Positions 25,801-37,800 of a DNA stretch of 64,000 nt are shown piece after piece (within the stretch, counting starts at the first letter, position 1; every line of letters begins with the position of its first letter). Below the pieces are notes generated by a model. That model made no database searches and had not been told where the DNA came from. It worked only from the letters and a program-made list of their open reading frames with translations. This DNA comes from Chrysemys picta bellii (taxonomy: Eukaryota > Chordata > Testudines > Emydidae): assembly GCF_011386835.1 (NCBI RefSeq), contig NC_088800.1, positions 56,449,439 to 56,513,438 of the forward strand, read 5' to 3'. Both the position numbers and the translations under genes were made by a program.

Positions 25801-28800
25801 TTCCCACTGCCTCTCCACAGGCTGGACTTTTCTGCTCTGCTGCGACTAAGGCCTGGTCTACACTAGGCGTTTATGTCGAAGTTAGCGCCATTACATCGAA
25901 TTAACCCTGCACCCGTCCACACTGCGATGCTATTTAGTTCGACATAGAGGTCTCTTTAATTCGACTTCTGTACTCCTCCCCGACGAGGGGAGTAGCGCTA
26001 AATTCGACATGGCCATGTCGAATTAGGCTAGGTGTGGATGGAAATCGACGCTAATAGCTCCGGGAGCTATCCCACAGTGCACCACTCTGTTGACGCTCTG
26101 GACAGCAGTGCGAGCTCGGATGCTCTGACCAGCCACACAGGAAAAGCCCCGGGAAAATTTGAATTTGAATTCCTTTTCCTGTCTGGCCAGTTTGAATCTC
26201 ATTTCCTGTCTGGACATCGTGGCGAGCACAGCGGCACTGGCAACGATGCAGAGCTCTCCAGCAGTGATGGCCGTGCAGTCTGGGAATAGAAAGAGAGCCC
26301 CAGCATGGACTGATCGTGAAGTCTTGGATCTCATCGCTGTGTGGGGCGATGAGTCCGTGCTTTCCGAGCTGCGATCCAAAAGAAGGAATGCAAAGATCTA
26401 CGAGAAGATCTCTAAAGACATGGCAGAGAGAGGATACAGCCGGGATGCAACGCAGTGCCGCGTGAAAATCAAGGAGCTGAGACAAGGCTACCAGAAGACC
26501 AAAGAGGCAAACGGACGCTCCGGATCCCATCCCCAGACATCCCGTTTCTACGAGGCACTGCATTCCATCCTCGGTGCTGCCGCCACCACTACCCCACCAG
26601 TGACCGTGGACTCTGAGGATGGGATACTGTCCACGGCCGGTTCCTCGGACATGTTAGGGGACGGGGAAGATGAGGAAGGAGATGAGGAGGGCGAGGCAGT
26701 CGGCAGCTCTCACAACGCTGATTTCCCCGACAGCCAGGATCTCTTCATCACCCTTACAGAGATCCCCTACGAAGCGTCCCCAGCCGTTACCCCGGACACA
26801 GAATCTGGTGAAGGATCAGCCAGTAAGTGTTGTAAACATCTAAACATTTATTTTTAACAAAACAGGAATATTAACAATTAAAAGAATGGGTTGTTCATGA
26901 TTAGTGTGCCCTAGGCGCTTAACGGTTTAGTAAGGGGCAGTGCAAGTTTTGAAAAGAAATCTAGCAATGTCCGGTTTTCAGTGATTGTCCTGCACAAGCC
27001 GCTCTACTGTTTATTCCCTGCTACTGCAGCTACAGTAAAATGCGGTCTATGTGTCCGGGGATAGAGCAGTAATCCTCCTGGGACATCTCGATGAAGCTCT
27101 CCTGGAGGTAATTTGAAAGCCGTTGCATGAGGTTCTTGGGGAGAGCGGCCTTATTGGGTCCTCCGAAGTACGACACGTTGCCGCGCCACGAGATTATCAA
27201 GTACTCGGGGATCATTGCTCTGCACAGCAGGGCGGCATACGGCCCTGGTCTTTGGAGGCTTTCCCGGAGCATTCTCTCTTTGTCGCTCTCGGAGATCCTC
27301 ATCAGGGTGATGTCGGCCATGGTGACCTGCTTTTAATTAGGTAGGGGAATGTTAGTGTTGGGACTGCTTTCCCGTTCCTTTACAGAACTGTAACCGCTGG
27401 TTTGCAGCCACGCGGTGGAGGCGGGAGAGGGGCAGCCGAAAGGGATCGTTCCCGGGGACAGCCGCGAGGGGGTGGGACAGGGGCAGAGTTCCCGCTTGCC
27501 GGATTGCTGGCAGCAGGGACTGACATTGCTTTAAATGTGAAATGAGGCCAGTGGTAATATAAAAGTTTTAAACTGCCACAAGTGTACGGCTTACCATGTC
27601 TGCCTGCAACAGAAATTCCGTTGTGCTGCCTCGCTTCTCAAATGTGCTGTTCAAGACCCCAGGCACTGAATGCGAAGGCCGAGAATTCGACCTTGTGCTG
27701 AGTGCGCATGTGAAAGGTGCTGTGCATGGTCTTGTTCACAGAGAAAGACTATGTTCTTTGTTCACAACTACATTTATCTTTCTGAGGAATTCACTCCCTT
27801 TTTCCCATTTCCACAGCCCCGTCTGCGACTGTCTCACAACCTAGCCTGGAATCACACTCCCAGAGGCTAGCGCGGATTAGGCGTAGGAAGAAGAGGACAC
27901 GGGAGGACATGTTCTCTGAGCTTATGGCCTCTTCCCAAGCCCAGGCAGCACAGCAGACCCAGTGGCGGGAGAACTTGACCCGAATGCACCAAGCCAACAT
28001 GGATCGGGAGGAGAGGTGGCGGCAGGAAGACCAGCAGGCGACTCAAACGCTGCTTGGACTACTGAGGGAGCAAACGGACACGCTCCGGCGCCTTGTGGAT
28101 GTTCTGCAGGAACGGAGGCAGGAGGACAGAGCCCCGCTGCAGTCCATCTCTAACCGCCCTCCCCCGCCACCAAGTCCCATACCCACCTCACCCAAAGTGC
28201 AAAGAAGGAGAGGCGGCAGAGTCCCTGCTAAGTCTCACTCCACCCCTGCAGAGAGCTCTAGTAGCAGAAGGCTCTCATTTCCCAAAATTTGAAAAGTTCT
28301 TTCCTTCCCGCCTGACACAAGCCCCCATCCAAGTTTCACCTCCCAATGCCATGTGTAGTTGATAATAAAAAATTCGTTTCTGTTAACTACTGTTTCAATC
28401 ATGTTCTTTTGGAGGAGGAGGGGAAAGGGGGTTGGTAATTGGACAGGACAGTCTCCTTTGGCAGGGTACATAGTCGGGGGCAGGCACAGCAGCAGGGCAC
28501 ATACACAGTGCAGTGATGCAGTGACTAGTTGCCCCGGTTAGTCTGGGAGGTTGTTTTGATGTAATGTTGGGGGGTGGGTGGGTTGCTCTGTGACTTTGTG
28601 GCGGGGGAGGGCAGTTACAGATCTTAAGCGCCGGTCCTTAGGCAGGATCACAGAGCCACACAGCATGGGATCTGTAACCGTCCTCCCCCTGCCACAAAGT
28701 CAAATAGACCCCCCATACACACAGTCCCGATCAGGAGGGTTGACAGGCTCCGTTGAAACAAGCATCCCACTGCAGCGGAGCCTGTCAATCCTTGAGTTTA

Positions 28801-31800
28801 GAAGCTGCATTCGCGTCACAACACTACACCCGCCCCGCACCACAGTCTGCGTCCCAGTTTTAAAAAATTCCCGCGAAAACAGTATTAAAGAAAACGGTGT
28901 GCTTTAACAAAGTAGAATTATTTTTATTTCGACGCGTGTGTTGGAGGGGGGGTGAAGGGGGTATGTAACTGGATAGGATAGTCAACATTACCTGGGTAAA
29001 GAAACGGGGGCAGGTTTAGCTTCTCAGTACACAAACTATAAAGTCACAGGTTACCCTGCTCACTCAGGAACTTTGCTTTCAAAGCCTCCCGGATGCACAG
29101 CGCTTCCCGCTGGTCTCTTCTAATCGCCCGGCTGTCTGGCTGTGAGTAATCACCAGCCAGGCTATTTTCCTCAACCTCCCACCCCGCCATAAAGGTCTCC
29201 CCCTTGCTCTCACAGAGATTGTGGAGCACACAGCAAGCTGCTATAACAATGGGGATATTGGTTTCGCTGAGATCACAGCGAGTCAGTAAGCTTCTCCATC
29301 TCCCCTTGAGACGGCCAAAAGCACACTCCACCACCATTCTGCACTTGCTCAGCCGGTAGTTGAAGAGTTCTTTTTCAGTGTCCAGGGCGCCAGTATAGGG
29401 CTTCATGAGCCAGGGCATTAGCGGGTAGGCTGGGTCCCCGAGGATGACTATAGGCATCTCCACATCCCCAACAGTTATTTTGTGGTCCGGGAAGTAAATA
29501 CCTTGTTGCAGCCGTCTAAACAGACCAGAGTTCCTGAAAACACGAGCGTCATGAACCTTGCCCGGCCATCCCACGTAGATGTTGGTAAAACGTCCCCTGT
29601 GGTCCACCAGTGCTTGCAGCAACATTGAAAAGTAGCCCTTTCGGTTAATGTACTGGGTGGCCTGGTGGTCCGGTGCCAGGATAGGGATGTGAGTTCCATC
29701 TATGGCCCCACCGCAGTTTGGGAATCCCATCGCTGCGAAGCCATCTATGATCGCCTCCACGTTTCCCAGGGTCACTACCTTTGGCAGCAGTACATCAACG
29801 ATTGCCTTGGCTACTTGCATCACAACAACCCCCACGGTAGATTTGCCCACCCCAAACTGGTTCGCGACTGACCGGTAGCTGTCTGGCGTTGCAAGCTTCC
29901 ACAGGGCTATGGCCACTCGCTTCTGTACACTCAGTGCAGCTCGCAACCGGGTGTCACTGCGCTTCAGGGCAGGGGACAGCAACTCACAAAGTTCCAGGAA
30001 AGTTCCCTTCCGCATGCGAAAGTTTCGCAGCCACTGGGATTCATCCCAGACCTGCAGCACTATGCGGTCCCACCACTCAGTGCTTGTTTCCCGTGCCCAG
30101 AATCGCCGTTCCACGGCATCAACATGACCCATTGCCACTGTGATGTCCTCGGCGCTGGGTCGCCTGCTTTCTGACAGGTCTGTGCTACTCTCAGACTTCA
30201 GGACATCACCGCGGTGCCGTAGCCTCCTCGCCTGACTTTTCTGCATCTGCCTCAGGGAAACCTTTATGATAAGCTGCGAGACGTTGAGAGCGGCCACAAC
30301 TGCAGCGATGGTCACAGCGGGCTCCATGCTCGGAGTACAGTGGCGTCCGCGCTGTCAATGACTGGAAAAGCGCGCGAACTGTTTTCCCGCCGGCGCTTTC
30401 AGGGAGGGAGGGCGGGAGTGATGGACGGATGACGAGTTTCCCAAAAGCACCCTCGACTCATTTTGTTACGCAGAAGGCATTGCCGGCTACACCCAGAATT
30501 CCAATGGGCAGAGGGGACTGCGGGAACTGTGGGATAGCTGACCACAGTGCACCGCTTCGAATGTCGACGCTATCACCGTTAGTGTGGACGCACAAAGTCG
30601 AATTACTGTCCTTAGTGTGGACACACACGTTCGACTTTGCAATATCGATTACAAAAATTCGATGCAAGTAAAATCGAACTACTCTCGTAGTGTAGACAAG
30701 GCCTTAGAGACACTGACTAAATAACAGTTCTTGGCCCCCCAGTCAGGACACTTTTCTCCCCCGCAGATCCAGAGCCAGCCTGCAGGACATGCTAGATACA
30801 GAATGGCAGATCTGTAAAATTCTTTGTGACACTGAAAGATGAAAAGCAATGTATAGGGAGGTTCTCCCACGGCTCTGTAGCTCCCCACCAACTCCCAGCC
30901 TCCTCAGGCCTGCCCCTGCAGCTCTGCTAGCACCTACACTCCCCAGATGACTCACGAACAGTGTATATGCATGCATGGCAGGGCAACTATAGAGTGAAGA
31001 TGCCAACACAAAGGTGACAGCTTACATGGGAGCACACTGTACCTCGTTCAGCAGCAGGTTCACCACCAGGGTGCCTCCACTGTCCATGCCAGTATTCAAG
31101 TTGAAGAGGAGAAGCGTGGGGAATTCAGAGTGGACAGGAATGCTGGGCCCATTTATAACTCTGAACCTCACAGAGGCAACGTCCAGGTCCTCACGGATGA
31201 CGGGCTGATTCTGGACGCAGAAGGTCCCTGGGTTGGATGCATTGTTTGCAGCACCCACTGCGAGTAGAGTGGTGTTCCCCAACATTCCCAGGGTGCTGGC
31301 ATTGCGACCCCGCCCCAGGGCTGGAGTGCTCTGGCTCTGATTCAGGCTGTTGTAGAAGTTAAGGAATAAATTGGTGCTCCCCGGCTTGCAAGCTGCAGAG
31401 GAACGAGGAAAGAAGGGAGGTTAGAGTGACCGAGACCACCACGAACACACCGCTCATTGGAACTGGAGGACTTTGCTTAGGGGGATGCTAGGCCTTCAGC
31501 TCATAGGACTGCCAAGCAAAGTCATTTGATCCTGAGGCCAGGGCTGGAAACCAGGCCTCACCCCTCTAGGTGGCTGAGACTTGAAGGGGTGCACACACTA
31601 AGTGAGTACAGGGGGCGTGGGGCACCTGCACTAACTGCTGCCACACGAGAATGGGGCACTAGCGCTAGTCGTCTCCCAACTGTTCCATGCACACAAGGGA
31701 CCACAGCTTCCCACAGGCCTGGTGATGCTGCTGCACTGGGGGGTGGGGGTGGGGGTTAAATCTGCCTCAAGCCCAGTTACAGGACCAGGAATAAACCCCA

Positions 31801-34800
31801 AAGCGCGGGGGCACAATCTGAACTGTGACACTCAGTGCTCCACTGGCTTTGGCAGCAGGTCACCACAACCAGGTACTCACAGGGGCCAAAGTGCCCCATT
31901 ACTGAGCTCAGCTCCTGCCTCCCTTCCCCAAAGCTCTGTCTTCTGCAGCAGCTAGAGACACTGCTTCCCTACAAGCACCTAGGATTATGCTCTTCTCTTG
32001 CCTCGAGAGCCCACCAGCTGCTGCAGAAGGCAGAGCCTCCAGAGCCCTCTTATCAGGTGGGAGAAAAGCGTTTCTAAAAGCTAATTTGTTAAAAACTTTC
32101 CAAGGATCAGATAAACTCCCCAAAGTAAAACCTGGCTCTGAGAGCCAAACGAGTCTGGGGCACCCAATGCATCAGTGGCCTGCCCCACATCGTTCAGAGA
32201 CCAGGCTCATTGCAGAGCCGCCAAACAGCCAGCAGATGGTTATTGCCTCAGTGCTGGAGGGGAGAGGCTGCCTCTCTCACTGCAGTGCCCTGAGCTAGCC
32301 TCTGCCGCCCCAGTGGCCTTTGAAGAAGTCTGTGGCTGAGAAACCCTGGGCTCTTCTGAATTCCCAACACAGCCTCCTGCTCCACCCAACAGAATCAGCT
32401 GTAAGCACCCAGCAGGGAGGCCTCAGACCCAGTGGTCAATCATTTAACAAGGAGCAGCACACACAAGGCACAACTGGATCCCAGCCTCCTGGAAAGCTTG
32501 AATGGCCTAGCCATGCCAGGCAGCAGGGATACAGGGGACAGTGACCCACACGACTACGTCCAGTCACACGGTATAAGCTGCCCCTCTCAAGACATGGGGC
32601 TTGTCCCACCTCTGTTTCCCTCCTGCCCCCCCGTTTCCCACTCTAGGAAGAGCACAGGAGCAAGCCAGCCAGTGCTGGTGAAAGCCCAGTGGAGACATGG
32701 CAGACTGATGTGCACACTGGCCCTTCCCCACATGGCTGGCAGCATCCAAGAGCACACCTGTGAAGGAGGCAATCATCTCAAAGGAGATGCTGGCGTTGGC
32801 AGTGTCCAGATTCTCTGCCATGATCTGCAGCCACTTCTCCCATGGGGGCGAATGGAGGACCAGGCTGCAATCCGCTGTCCCCTTGCAGCTGAGGGTTTTC
32901 TGGAAGGACTGCGGCAGCATGATGGAGCCCAGCATGACCCGGATGGCACAAGCCTTTGTGCTGTTCACCACACAGCTCCGCAGTGTGAACTGCATCGTGG
33001 CAGTGTACTCAGGGATGAAGATCCTGCAGGAATGGGAGCCATCAACACCTCAACACCTGCCCTGAACACAAGCCAGCCTGGGGCACAAGGGGCGGAGAAG
33101 GTCCGTAGACCTAAAAAGTGAAACCCTCCCAGGGTGAGTCCAGAGGGGCTTTTGGAGCCCAGTACAAGGTCACTCTGGTTTGTATTGCTACAGTCCTGTC
33201 CAGGATGGTGCATTGTAATGTGTAACTGTGTCTCTAAAAGCACCATGAAGGAGCTTGTCTTTCCCTTCCTTGAAGGAGTGGGGCCCCATTTAGTACAAGC
33301 CCCTCCCCGCCCCCAACACACAGACCCTTTGGTTCCAGGGGAACTATCACAGCTCTAGCTCGCTCTGAGGTGCAAGGCAGCCAAGGGCCCTCTATGAGAT
33401 TCGTGTGCGCCTTTACTAGGCCAGCACCTGTGGGAGAGAAGCCCCACCCGCAGCTCCAAGCAATCTCTGCTGTCATGCTCACTTACTTGACATGCAGTGG
33501 CCTAGCAGGAGAGGCAATGGTTTGCTGCAGGGGAATGTCCGGCTGGAGGACAGGGACATCAACAAGTCTCAGCACAAACATGTCCGGCTGGAATATATAG
33601 GCGCATGGAATGGAGAAACCCTGCAGGGAGAGCAGGAAGGCAGTTTAGCATCAGCCACCAGGGATTGCCAATCCGAAAACTGCTTTGTTGGGTGAAAGAT
33701 CAGCCAGTGAAGAGTCCAGCTATAACCAAGGGACCAGCACCCACTGCCAGCCCTTCCTGACTCCCAATCAATGCTCTCCTTCCCCTACCATTGCCTGCAC
33801 ACACAGCGACACCCTAGCCCAGGGGTTCCCAAACTGGGGGCTGGGACCCCTCAGGGTCCACCACTCCACCCCTGCTCTGCCTCTTCCAGGGGTGGCAGAT
33901 TTGTAGAAATTTTGGTGGTGCCCAGAACCTGCCCCCCCAAAACTCCACCCCCCACCTGCCTAAGGCTCTGGGACGGAGTTTGGATGGGGGAGGGGGTGTG
34001 GGGTGCAGACTCTGGGAGGGAGTTTGGGTGCTGGGTGCAGGCTCTGGGCTGGGGCAGGGGGTGCAGGCTCTGGGATGGAGTTTGGGGATAGGAGGGGGTG
34101 CAGGGGTGAGGGCTGTGGGGCTGGGGATGAGGGGTTTGGAGCATTGGAGAGGCTCGGGACATTGGAGAGGCTCAGGACTAGGGCAGAAGGGCAGGGGAAG
34201 GGCAGCCTGCCCTGGCCCTAGTGGAGGGGGGCACTAGGACCCTGCAGCAGCAGGTGATGCCGGAAGACGGCAGAGCAGAGTCAGCATGAGCTGCAGGCTC
34301 TGGGGAGGTGAGGGGGCAGCAAGTGAGGCCGGGGATACTCGGGGGAGGCGCGTGGGGGCGGCAGGCGGGGCCGGGGAAGAGACCCGGCCCCAAACATCAG
34401 GGAGCAGCGCACAGGGAGCTTAGCGGGGGGGAGGGTGGGGGAGGGGAGCGGCGACAGGAAGTAACTGGGGGGGCGTGGGGAGCTTGGCGGGCTGCAGGTG
34501 GCGTGTTTGAGACCCCTGCCCTAAGGGGAGCCTATGGGAGGAGGCAGAATGCACTCCCAGCAGGCATGCCAGAGCAGAGTGGAATCTGGATTCCTCCAAC
34601 AGCCAGTCTGTACTAATGGAACCTCTGCACCTAGCACATGCCATGAGAACCCCCAAAACAGCTCAGAACCAGAACCAGCCAACTTGGGTCTGCAGATACC
34701 CTGGCCTCTCCTACCGTTACACAGAGCAGCCCTGATGCCACCTGTCCCCAGCCCCTCAGGGTACCTCTCCCTGGTGGAAGGCTCTACCCAGATGCCTCCC

Positions 34801-37800
34801 TAGGGCAGTGTCTCTGGACCAGGCTGTCTCAGGGTAGAGCCGCAAGAATGGTGGAATTTCTCAAGTCAGTCTCTGGACAATAAGCCTAATTGTGTGGCAT
34901 TGGCTACATTTTTCAAGCCCCTCCCCAACGAATGTCCCCTTGGCATCTGCAGCCAGTCTGGCTCCAGCAAAGACTGTCTATCCCTCCTGGGGAAGTCAGA
35001 TACCAAGGACAGAAGGGACCACTATGATCATCTATTCCAGGGGTTCTCCCACTTCTCACAACAAAAATTATTACACGACCCCAGGAAGGGGGACCTGAAG
35101 CCTGAGCCTGCCCAAGCCCTGCCGCCCTAGGTGGGAGGGGGGAGGGGCAAAGCCTGAGCCCCAACACCCCGGGCAGAGGGGGGCCAAAGCTGAACCCAAG
35201 GGCTTCAGTCCCAGGTAGGGGGTTTTAATGGCAAACCCATTAAAACAGGGTCACGACCCACAGTTTGAGTACCGCTGACTAGTCTGACTTCCTGTAGAAC
35301 ACAGGCCAGAAAACTACACTACAATAATTCCTAGAGCAGATCTTCTAGAAAATCACTTCTCCCCAGAAGCAGAGGGGTGTAGCTCCCACACAGCCTTTCG
35401 CTGTATGTCCTGGTGTCCCAGCGGAGGGGGAACCATCTCACAGCCTGCCTGGATGCCAACTGGGCTCCCACTTACCACGGGAACATAGACATGGTCCAAG
35501 CGTGCATGGACAGCTCAGAGAGTTCCACCCCCATGTAGCCCCTCTCCCACATCTCAGCTGCAAACTGGGAACCCGGGGTTGGCAGAGTGACTCTCCCGTG
35601 GCTGGAATGCCATTCCATGCCCAACTGCACAGGCCATGGTGAACAGTTACTGCCATTCCTCACTACGGGCAAGGGCTTCCCTTGCTGGGGGCCTTGGACT
35701 GGTGAAAGGATTCTGGACTCATGTCCCCTATAGCCTTTACCTTCACTTCGATCTTGCCTGCAGCCTGAGGCAGGTGTGCAGCGATGAACCAGTCTCCGGC
35801 AGCTGGGTTGGTGATGTTCACAAAGATACTGTTCTGCAGAGTGATGCTTAGAGTCATGGTTAGGTTGTAGGATGGGCGGACAGTTGCATTTGAGGGAAAC
35901 CGAGTGCCCAGTGGGTTAATAACGGGAGGGGCTCCATAACGGAAGTAGCTGCAAGATAAAGCAGGGAAGGATGCACATAAAATGCCATGCCCACCCTCCA
36001 ATAGCATGAGCACCTACAGCAACAGCCAGGCTGGACTGGATCAACCGGGGAGCAGAAAGGAGGCAACAGCCTGGTCCCAAGGAGAGCACAGAGCTGCAGG
36101 CTGGACTCCAGATGTTGCCTTGCCCCCTCCCACTCTTGACCTGCTGGCAAATCCTCCTGAGGAAAAGAAAGTGGGAACATTTCATTGGCCTGGAAAATAA
36201 TTAAAGCAGCAGAATGTGCTCAAGGGGTCTGAACTTAGGAGTCACCTTCCCCTCCAGCCACCAGTGTACTCAGTGTGCAAACCAACATGGGGATGACATT
36301 TTAGCCAGCACAGGACAGAGATCTGAGCAACCAATGGGTCCCCAGCACCAAGAGAAGATGGGTCCAGACACCAGTGACTGATTAAATTCAAGCAGCCACA
36401 GGCAAGAAGTTGGGCTGCAGCAGCAAAGGGACATAGGAATTGTCAGGCTGAATCAGACCCAAGATCCATCTAGTCCAGTATCCGGTCTCAGATAGTGGCC
36501 AGCACCAGATGCTTCAGAGGAAGGTGCAAGAACCCTGCAGTCCCACTGTGGGATAACATGCTTCCTTTAGAAGTCTTCTCCTAGAAGATGGCTTGAGCCC
36601 TAATGTGGGAGGGTTTATAGTCCTTCCAAAACTATAACAACTGGATAGTCTCACTACCCAGTAAGAGTCCAGTTCCTCGCTGAATCTTGCTAAGTTCTGG
36701 GCCTCAACAAAACTCTGTGGTGATTACCTGCTGTATGAAAGGGCATTTCCTTTATCAGTGTTGAATTTGTTCCCTTTTAAAGTCATTGACTGTCCCCTTT
36801 TTCTAGTGTTATCAAACAGAAAGAACAGACACTCCCAATCTATCACTTCTAGACAATTATTTGACTGACTTACATCACCTCTTATCCCTCTCCTCTCTAA
36901 GGGAACAATCTCAGTCATTTCAATCTCTCTTCACTGGAGAGTTTTCCCAGACCCAATCATTCACGTTGCTCTTCTCTGAACCTCTCTAATTCTGCAGTTT
37001 CCTTTTTCAGATTGGGTGGCCAATCCTGCCCACGGGATTCCAGCGGCAGCCACACCATTCATTATAGAATGGCATCACCATATGCCAGCAATGTGGGCAG
37101 GAGGGCTTTACCCACAGGGTGCTTGGGAAGAGGGAGCTAAGTGGTGAATCAACAGCAGAAATAAGTGGGGCACTAGAGATGCATCCAGGCTGGAGGGCAG
37201 GAGGGAGCTGCGTGCATTTCAGGGGGAGAACAGCAGAGTGCAGTTAGAGCTGGGTCCAAGGGCGTGGGAAAATTCAGCTACCAGCACCACTCCCTACCTC
37301 TGAGAGAGAAAGCTGCGAGGGACCATACCCAAGGCACTTTGCCAGGCCCCAAGAAAGGCTAAATCCATGTTTATGCTACAAAATTATATCTACCTAACTT
37401 ACGTCGACATGCAGCCGCCGTAGTAATTACATTGCCTGTACATGTCTACACTTTGCTCCTTGTGTCAGCGGTGCACATCCTCACCAGAAGTGCTAGTATC
37501 AATTGTACTGTCGGCGTGGGACAGTGTGGGATGGCTCCTGAAAGCCAGTATGAGTGGACATAAGCAACACAGCATCTACACCAGAGGTCCCCAAACTGTG
37601 GGGCATGCCCCCTGGGGAGGCATGGAGGAACATCCAAGGGGTGCAGCGGGGCCTGGACCAGCCCCCACAGGGGCTAGTTTCAATTATTTTGGTAATTTAT
37701 TTAAACTACAACATAATGGATAGCGAACAGGAGTGGGGCGCAAACCCCCTTGCCTAATAGTAATATAGCTAGGTTTTACCCTTTATTTCGAGACAACAAA

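Larger units (their letters stand above)
25850..30703. mobile_element. Apparently intact autonomous PIF/Harbinger element
   Basis: Terminal inverted repeats start GGCCTGGTCTACACTA on the left and GGCCTTGTCTACACTA on the right (read inward). Flanks are TAA (25847-25849) and TTA (30704-30706), near the 3-bp TWA target of the superfamily but not an identical duplication. Subterminal regions are dense in TCGAATT/TCGAC motifs, possible transposase or Myb-protein sites. Three genes without disabling mutations lie inside: a Myb/SANT-like two-exon gene, an antisense 96 aa ORF and a DDE transposase. An element of 4854 bp with open reading frames in a fossil-rich intron suggests a recent insertion. Confidence 0.85.
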
